From the NCBI GenBank assembly GCA_036362985.1, contig JAYGXS010000004.1:34807068-34871067 (forward strand): a DNA stretch of 64,000 nucleotides, written 5' to 3'. Origin of the DNA: Ligula intestinalis (Eukaryota > Platyhelminthes > Cestoda > Diphyllobothriidea > Diphyllobothriidae). The notes under the pieces are model-generated. The model was not told the DNA's origin and ran no database searches. It saw only the letters and a program-made list of their open reading frames with translations. This document shows, piece by piece, positions 57,200 through 64,000 of this stretch (position 1 is its first letter; each line of letters opens with the position of its first letter). Made by a program: the position numbers and the translations under genes.

Positions 57200-57255
57200 T
57201 CGATGTCTGGGATTTAAGCCCAGACTTTGTTAATTGAGCTTCAACCAACTAAACA
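57200..57255 (-). repeat. Worn tRNA-derived SINE head
   Basis: The minus strand reads TTTAGTTGGTTGAAGCTC (A-box-like), TTAACAAAGTC, then TGGGCTTAAATCCCA, a T arm whose loop corresponds to a worn B box (from GGTTCGAATCC), then GACATCG. Next to it, TATTGGCCATCG at 57162-57173 resembles ACTGGCCATCG at 60187-60197 beside a second tRNA-like piece, suggesting a shared SINE body. Confidence 0.5.
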
Positions 57256-57259
57256 GAGT

Positions 57260-58325
57260 TAACATAAGATGCCAAAACACTTTTGTTGAATTAACTGGTC
57301 GTTTTGGATGAAACGTCTTGTAAAATTGCGCGTTTACGATGGACAATAAAACATGCTTTAAACAGGCGTTCAGCGTAAAGCTTAAGTCTTGACCATGAAA
57401 GACATTACGCAAAGGCGTAGAAAAAAAAGACCAGATATGAAGCACACCCAAAATAATTAAAACCTTTATTATTATACAACTAAACGTAGTCTTGCATGTC
57501 CCAACTGAAGGAGAATTATCTTTTTAAGTTACTGATATCTGTGTTTATATTCCGATCGATAATGTGGAATAAACCGAAAGTGGTGGTCCTTTTTAATGAA
57601 AAATTCCACTATATTCAAAGGAATGCGTAGATTATTACCCCTAAAGGAACCAAACTATGTTGAAACCTAAAAATAATGTTGATGAATGTTTGATAAATAT
57701 CAACAGAGGCTATGCTGACCTTTCAGGAGATCTAACTACCTTTGATGATAAACCTTATCAGGAAAGACTTCGCTACCCCGTTAATTTATGACTGGGCTGG
57801 CCTGTAAGCAAATTCGAATTGAATATTTTGCCATTCAAATAGCATCACACTATGACAAAGCTTTGATATTTTTTAACGCAAAAACCATAATGTCTTCTTC
57901 AAACGATCGCTTAAATGATTCATTTTTTAAATATGTTCCAATTAACTGTCTTCACGAAAATGATGTTATTCTATAAGAAATAGTGACCCAATAGGCCGAT
58001 AGGTATTCTCGCAACTGACAAGGCTGCTGTCCTAAATGCATAATTGCAGTTATTTCTAGGCAAACATATTAAAGTGTGCGGATTTAGGCGTATTCGTGTT
58101 AAAGTCAGTATTAACGTTTGCCTTAAACAGCACATCTGGGTTAGGTTACTATAGGCGTTTGAGTAAGAACGCGGTTAAAATATCTGTAATGGTGTGGGGA
58201 TGCTATTTTGTTTGATGTACCACTCCTCATTTGAATGTCAAAGTAATAACTGTCGATTGGCCGCCCAAGCAGTCGACTGTAGTCTATCACGCATCACCTC
58301 TGAATTCTCTTCTTAGTTGCATAGG
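57260..58325. other. No recognised gene
   Basis: AT-rich sequence without recognised features. Confidence 0.45.
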
Positions 58326-58329
58326 ACAT

Positions 58330-58555
58330 AATGGACGCGCGCCTAGTTCGCGCATACACGGAAAAAGCTGGTTGTAAGACAGCCACAGCTACGAGACGGG
58401 TCATGAGTTTAACTTTGCCGTCGTGAAGGTAACCGTTTACGTCGACAAAGAGACATACCGGGAATTGATTAAAGCCTGGGACTCGGCTGATAAATCAGTT
58501 AATTGACTCATCGTTCTAGCACCGGAATACATTGCAGGCGTTTCTGGACTGACAT
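58330..58555 (+). pseudogene. Penelope-like element C-terminus
   Basis: The frame from 58399 reads GHEFNFAVVKVTVYVDKETY, then RELIKAWDSADKSVN, a stop, and LIVLAPEYIAG. This is the PLE stretch after the GIY-YIG core (usual form GHxFNFxxxxVxxxAxxxxxRELIEAWxSxxxSVNRxIxLAPAYxAL). The catalytic part is missing. A worn hammerhead-like tail follows at about 58620. Confidence 0.7.
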
Positions 58556-58614
58556 CACTGTAGAATAATTATTTCTTGTCCCCTATTACTGCTGCTTGTT
58601 TTTTCTTGTTGGCG

Positions 58615-58680
58615 TTTACTTCTCCAAAGATGCACGTCAGTAAGATTTCAAAACCTCAGACAAATAAAACAATTATTCCG
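58615..58680 (+). ncRNA. Very degenerate hammerhead-like PLE tail
   Basis: TCCAAAGATG, then TTTCAAAACCTCAGACAAATAA, aligns with the CTGANGA ... GAAACGTCAGGCAAATAA pattern, but both core blocks are changed. It is identified mainly by position behind a PLE remnant and by its CAAATAAAAC tail. Not active. Confidence 0.35.
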
Positions 58681-58689
58681 GGGGTCGAC

Positions 58690-60215
58690 ATGCCTTCATC
58701 ATCCCTACCTATACGCACACCCAGATACAAATATTTGCGCAACTTCCTATTAAACGCGAGTTATATTATTACATAACAACATCAAAAAACCGTTTTATTC
58801 AAATTTTTGCTGGTTGATCTAGAAAAGTTAAAGTGCTCTGCTGAGTAGACAGTTAATGTGATATGCATCCCTTCCAGAATTGGAAAAGGTTTTCAAAAAT
58901 TGTTCAGATTTAAGTAAAGCCAAGTGAAAGGACTCGCATTTATTTGCAATAACATTGGAGACATGTATTTAAACTAAGGTCTAGCTATCCTATTAAGTTT
59001 TTTGCACACAGTGCAGTAATTGAGAAATGTTTAATTTAATGCACAAATAACGCCTAAATGTCCTTGGGAAAATGCAAAATTGCCAACATTATAACGCAAA
59101 TTTCAGACAAAGAACGTCTTATTGAATGTAGGTCGTGAAGAAATATAGTTTTTTGTGTACATTTAGTTCTCCTTTTGCGTTATTTAGAAACAGAACAGAC
59201 AGAAGAGCAATAAAAATTTCAATTAATGGCAGTGTATATGGCAGTTTTTTTGAATTCGCAAGATTAGATCAGAAAGTGGAATAAATCCACTTATGTGAAC
59301 AATAATCATTTATAAAGAGAAAAGAAGGTTTTTCATCCCTAGTCAAAATGAATCATATATATTCATGAAACTTCAGGAAATTCTCAAAATTCTCAAATTT
59401 CATTGATATATTACTTTGCAAAATGTTAGTATATGCAGAAGTTTGTCAGCCGAATATCTAATTGAAGCACTTTTCAAGCGATTACCTTTAATTGAAAGTT
59501 ATTGCTATTATTTTTTGGGAAAAATAGTTTCACAACTCCACTACGGACAAGCTTTACCGACAATGTGGTTTGCTGTTTTGAGGCATTTCTTCATATCAAA
59601 AACGTTGTCATATTCCTTTAACTTATATCGAAAAAAACTTTCTTTTCCGTAAATGCACTTTATATTTATTTTATTTAAAAGTTTTTGGTTAAAAAGTCTT
59701 ACAGATTAAAAATTTATAAATTAATCAATGTCAACAGTGTAAACCAAGAAAATGATGACACTTTTTTTCGCCGAAATTCAATAAATACTTATCCAATAAG
59801 AGCAATGATTACAGAATATTTTAACTAAAAAGTTATTTCTATTAAAAGAATGTGGTTGTTTCAAGTTTTGTGCTTAACAAAATATTGAAATTTATTGTTC
59901 TAAATTAAAGCTCTTTTAACATCTTAAAAACCAGGGGATTATGGAGTAAATTTTATTTTTTTCAAACACTTAGAAATTCTTAGAGTTACTTTAAGCACTT
60001 AATAGGCATAATTCTGCATATAAGAATTTCTAAGTTTTCCTTAATGCATTCACACTGGTATTTGAGCAAAGATAAAACTTATACAAAGTTATAAAAGTTG
60101 TGTGCTCGTTGGAGACTACTGTAGTAGAAAAGGCCGATAGTATTAGTGGTAAATACATAGGAGACTGGTATGGCCATTGCAGGTTTACTGGCCATCGTCG
60201 GGCATTCATACTGAG
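58690..60215. other. AT-rich DNA, no recognised gene
   Basis: No recognisable gene or element. Confidence 0.45.
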
Positions 60216-60221
60216 GCCCAA

Positions 60222-60288
60222 ACGGTGCACTATTCGAGACTCGAAACCAAAGCCTTTTGATCAGAGCCTAACGCATTACTATTTAACC
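60222..60288 (-). repeat. tRNA-derived SINE head
   Basis: The minus strand reads AATAGTAATGCGTTAGGCTC (A-box-like), TGATCAAAAGGC, then TTTGGTTTCGAGTCTCGAA (B box GGTTTCGAGTC), then TAGTGCACCG. This is a tRNA-like promoter unit without a closing acceptor stem. Flanking ACTGGCCATCG is shared with the 57.2 kb copy. Confidence 0.5.
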
Positions 60289-60842
60289 GTGGAATTACTA
60301 ATGGAACTAACTTGTCCTGCTGCGCCTTTGCCTAAGGCCCCATATCTCGAACCCTGACAGCAGCTGTAGTAGCTCCGTAAAAAGTAACCGGTCCTACCTT
60401 ACCGCTGCGACAAAGTGTTCCAGAGCTATGAATTTCCGACATCGTTGTTGCTGTCGAGCCGCCAATTTCAGATTTATCAATTCACTAATTTCGCAGCTAA
60501 AGGTCCATCAGTTGTCTGCCATGCGTTTTTTAAAAGTGTCATGTATTCGGAGGTAGTGATTTTCTGCTTATACACATCTGCCATCGGCTTTCAATTTGAC
60601 GTTCTTCCCTCTTAAATGTTTGTCCTCCTTTTGTTTATTTTGAACGCACGTTTCTGCAGCCGAAAACGGCTGTCAGTCGAAATACAGGCGAGAATGCGAA
60701 ATGCTGAAATTTTAGCAGGGCACTACCCGCACGCAATCTACCAAGCAATTAGCCCACAAGCAGGCAACTACTCGTGGTTGTCATTAATCCTTGTAGATAT
60801 GCGGTAGCATAGTGACTGCATCCTAAATATACTGCGACCCCC

Positions 60843-60930
60843 TCCCTCTCATGATGGGTTCGAGACAGAATTGGAAACTTAAGACAAATAAAGTTCTCGT
60901 CCCGGCGATGTGGTTTACTTCTTCTCCAAC
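60843..60930 (+). ncRNA. Degenerate hammerhead-like solo PLE tail
   Basis: CTCATGA (60848-60854, one change from CTGATGA), GGGTTC with a partly pairing GAATTG as helix II, GAAA (60874-60877) and CTTAAGAC in place of CGTCAGGC. The tail AAATAAAGTTCTCGTCCC then GGCGATGTGGTTTACTTC closely follows the other copies. No PLE protein is next to it. Confidence 0.55.
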
Positions 60931-60934
60931 TCAC

Positions 60935-63900
60935 AACTATTTGAAGGGGAAATGAACGAGGAAGACACCTTTTTTCTCCAGTAAATAGCTTTGCAAGCCT
61001 ACTAATTATTAAAGATGTCGCTTAACTGCTCAAATGTTTTAGGGCGCTTGTCGCACTTTTATATTTGGTAACCGTTACTATTTTCCATTATTTTGCCTAC
61101 TGTGGCTCGGTGTTCTAACCAAAATTCATTTTACATACCAGCCTTATTGCTTCTTGCTCTTAACTGCAATATTCTGTATAATTTTGCCGTTGCTCGATCG
61201 CCGAAATTTGAATACATTACAAATTAATTTGACTGTATTGTGTTATTGTGATTTGAAATAAAAAGGAAACAAACCACCCTGAATTGAAGTGCCTTCACTT
61301 GCCAGGTTAGCTGGAAGTGTTTTGTGCTTATTTTTCTTGTTCTAATTTTTTACTTTCTTCGTTTATGGATACCCTGCTCAGAACATTTGAGACAAAAAAT
61401 GTTATAAATATCCATAATACTACTCGGTTATCCATGTCTGTGGTTTGTGCAAAGTCTTTTTGACGTTAACACGAGATTTTGTTGAAGTGCGTTTGCTTTT
61501 AAAGTATCCACGTTTTATGAACGTACCTTCCATTATACAGATATATATTTCATATAACCATGACAACAAGCGCACTGTGGGAACCAAGCAAAGAACAGTA
61601 TTTTTGGTCGTCATTTATAGAGGACAAACATAGTAGTTAACATAATAATTTGAACAATTTAATTTGCAGGGCGTGTCTTTTACACAAAAGGCAAATTGCT
61701 TAAGAGTAATCGTCCACGGCCTTCCAGCAAAATATTTCTAAATTAGTCCCGGACACACAATCGTAATGTTTTAACCCTTACACGCAGCCGCGTTTTATTC
61801 ATCTAGTACTTATAATTAATATGACGTAGAGCTAGATATAGTACTCTAGGACTTTTTGGGTGTGGCTAGAAATTTCAGCCAAAGATTAGAGAATGTATTG
61901 TTCACATTCCTTTATTTCCTTAGGCGTTTTATGTGGGCTACGTTCACAGTTCACAATAATAGATAAACGGATTTTGATCTTAAAATTACAGATATGTTAA
62001 AACACTTTCTTAAAGCTATTGGATTGTATGCTATTTTATGCGGAAAAGATTCAACATTACTGTTCAAATATTAAAACTGGTACCATTTTTAGTTTGGATG
62101 AGCTGATCGAAACGATTGCCATGAGAAGAAGAGAATATAGAGTATAGCTTAGAATTTGTCTGCATGTCGGCATGTGTGAAAGATTGATACTAATTCACTA
62201 GTCGAAATTGAGTAAGGTTGTTATATTGGTTATAGTGTAAGGTACTCTGACAGTTTCAGTCACGACAGGAAGCTAGCTTTAAACGATCTTCCTTCTGATG
62301 GATAACAAAATTTTTTTTCTAAAAAAAGTGGTTTATTAAGTGGTTCACAATATTATCCTTGATTCTGACTGTCTTTATGAGATAAATATATTTTATGGAA
62401 AACCTTAATTAAATATTATTATAATTCCTTTGATAGCAAATGATTCCTTCTTTAAATTTTGTACTTCAAGGAAGGGTAATTTTTCGTTTGAAGACATTGC
62501 TAATGATGACTTTTTTACGATTGACAGGTGTGCATTTATTATACATCACTTCGGTCAATTTTTTAATGAAATTTATAACTTATACGGAAGGTTTCACATC
62601 TGTTACAATTTTTTATGAGAACTAAGTGCTTTCCTCATCAAGCACTTTGTGAATTTGTACTTTTCCTAAAACAGAATGTACTTTTTAAACCGAAAAATAC
62701 CCTTTTCAAGCATAACATTTGAAGAAAGAATGCTTTGTTACCAAAAGAATACAAGAATTTTCTTTTGTTTACGTTTTCCACAAAATATACTCGAATTTAT
62801 AAAGGCAGTCAGAATTTATGATAAAAATGCATACTTTTTAATTTTGCAATACATAAATTTTCTAAGCGGTCAGAAATAAGTTTGTTTAAGAACTGGCATC
62901 GTATCCTGACTAAAATGACTTCAAAATAGGCTAAGCGATAACAAGTTTTACAATTTTAATGTCGATTAGGTAAAGAGTATCAATCTGTCACATTATTTGA
63001 CATGTTTCGTGAATATCAGGCCGTACTTTATAAGCGGAAAAGACATGGGAGATTTTTGTTTTTTCTTCTTGGCTCCTAATTCATCGTTAAACATATGATT
63101 TTGTGCTTCGTTTGTAAATTAATGGACTCGCAACACCGAGGAATCCAGGTATAACTGCCAGGTCGGCTGATGCTAACGTGGAACAAAAAAAGTAAATAAT
63201 GCATTTTAAAGAACTGTTGAAAGACCATATCTTAAAAACTGATTAACGAATAACTTCCGTGTACGGCGTCCATTTAGGATATACGTCTCTACAGCGAATA
63301 TGCTTTACATGCTTTTTTAAGAAAAACCTACAAAAGTTTTATTTTCCACAGATCACATAAACGATAACTATTATAGCATTGTTTTAGGAATATAATTAAA
63401 AGAATCGAAAACTCTTAGGTATTTGAGTTACCTCCTTTACGAATAAATGAGAACGTTCGAGTTCCAAATATTTGCGTGCTGGCGGAAGAAGGAAGGTCGA
63501 GCACCAAGAGGATGCTCCCTTGAGGATTCGGAGTGTAAAACTGGCGGTGGCAATCTTTCTTGTGTGTTTACCTGTGTACATCAGGGTTATTGCTGGTACC
63601 GGTCCCATCAGTATGTGTGTGCCCCTGTATGCGAGCATTGCCACTGCTGTATGTGTACGTGTTTGATGATCCGGTGTTAGACTTTCGTTCTTCTTCAAAG
63701 TTTCTCCTTTACCAACATTTTTATAGGCATTCTATGGAATTTATATTCCACGTTGAAATATGATTGGTATACCAATGTTAACAACTATCAAATGCAAATT
63801 CTGTTTCGTCGATTGACATGCAAATATTTGGCTTTGGAAAGACGTCTGTTCGCATCCCCTACACCAAACAAACGCATAATTATCTAAATCGAAAGGTTCT

Positions 63901-64000
63901 ACAACAAAAAATTATAAATATTGCATATAATTATTGGAAAATCATTTAAAAGCCAACAAACAGAATGCTGTAATCTAGCATATTACGTCGGCAAGGCATT
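60935..64000. other. AT-rich DNA, no recognised gene
   Basis: Nothing recognised with confidence. At 63447-63680 overlapping frames in all registers arise from a TG/CA-rich stretch; one is Cys-rich and one hydrophobic, but I cannot tie either to a gene. Confidence 0.45.

Noticed and set aside
63447..63763. Overlapping Cys-rich and hydrophobic open frames as a gene
   Set aside because: All three plus-strand frames are open because of a TG/CA-rich stretch; no splice context or family match.
1..64000. CRISPR arrays, bacterial operons, ribosome binding sites or rRNA
   Set aside because: The window is eukaryotic; no regular spacer-repeat array or rRNA-like conserved block was seen.

Overview
This is eukaryotic nuclear DNA. 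It is AT-rich, gene-poor and full of old transposons, with spliced exons and short introns. The mix of elements suggests an invertebrate and best fits a parasitic flatworm (fluke or tapeworm): many Penelope-like elements (PLEs) with GIY-YIG endonucleases and hammerhead-ribozyme tails, a LINE with an N-terminal 2A-like peptide, and tRNA-derived SINEs. The phylum is an inference from element families, not a proof.

Layout. At 1.9-3.7 kb lies the only well-supported host gene, the long last exon of a DC-STAMP/DCST-type membrane protein with a C-terminal RING-like cysteine cluster. From 9.1 to 14.7 kb there is a dense PLE graveyard: fragments on both strands, one inverted pair, two copies that meet tail to tail with their hammerhead motifs facing each other, and a tRNA-derived SINE. 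At 22.7-24.0 kb sits the best preserved PLE, 5'-truncated but with an intact RT motif C, an intact GIY-YIG domain and, 110 nt after its stop, a hammerhead ribozyme with all three helices. At 24.6-29.2 kb, on the minus strand, is a nearly full-length but frameshifted Helitron (Rep-HUH plus PIF1-like helicase). It has a readable first intron and a replaced second catalytic tyrosine. A GC-rich, G-run-rich block lies upstream of it. A possible host exon with good splice sites lies at 32.06-32.35 kb. At 35.5-36.9 kb is a LINE deletion derivative whose 2A/zinc-finger N-terminus is joined directly to the end of its reverse transcriptase. Further PLE pieces lie at 37.0-37.8, 50.4-51.2, 54.6-54.9 and 58.3-58.7 kb, most with a ribozyme-like tail. 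A gypsy-type remnant with a probable 3' LTR lies at 52.3-53.5 kb. SINE-like pieces occur at 57.2 and 60.2 kb. The remainder (about 14.7-22.6, 37.8-50.3 and 60.9-64 kb, and smaller gaps) is AT-rich sequence in which I recognise nothing.

Nothing here works as an operon. The common theme is retroelement debris, and the most informative recurring signal is a family of about nine hammerhead-like motifs, most of which sit at PLE 3' ends. All calls come from reading translations and motifs by eye; no database search was run.
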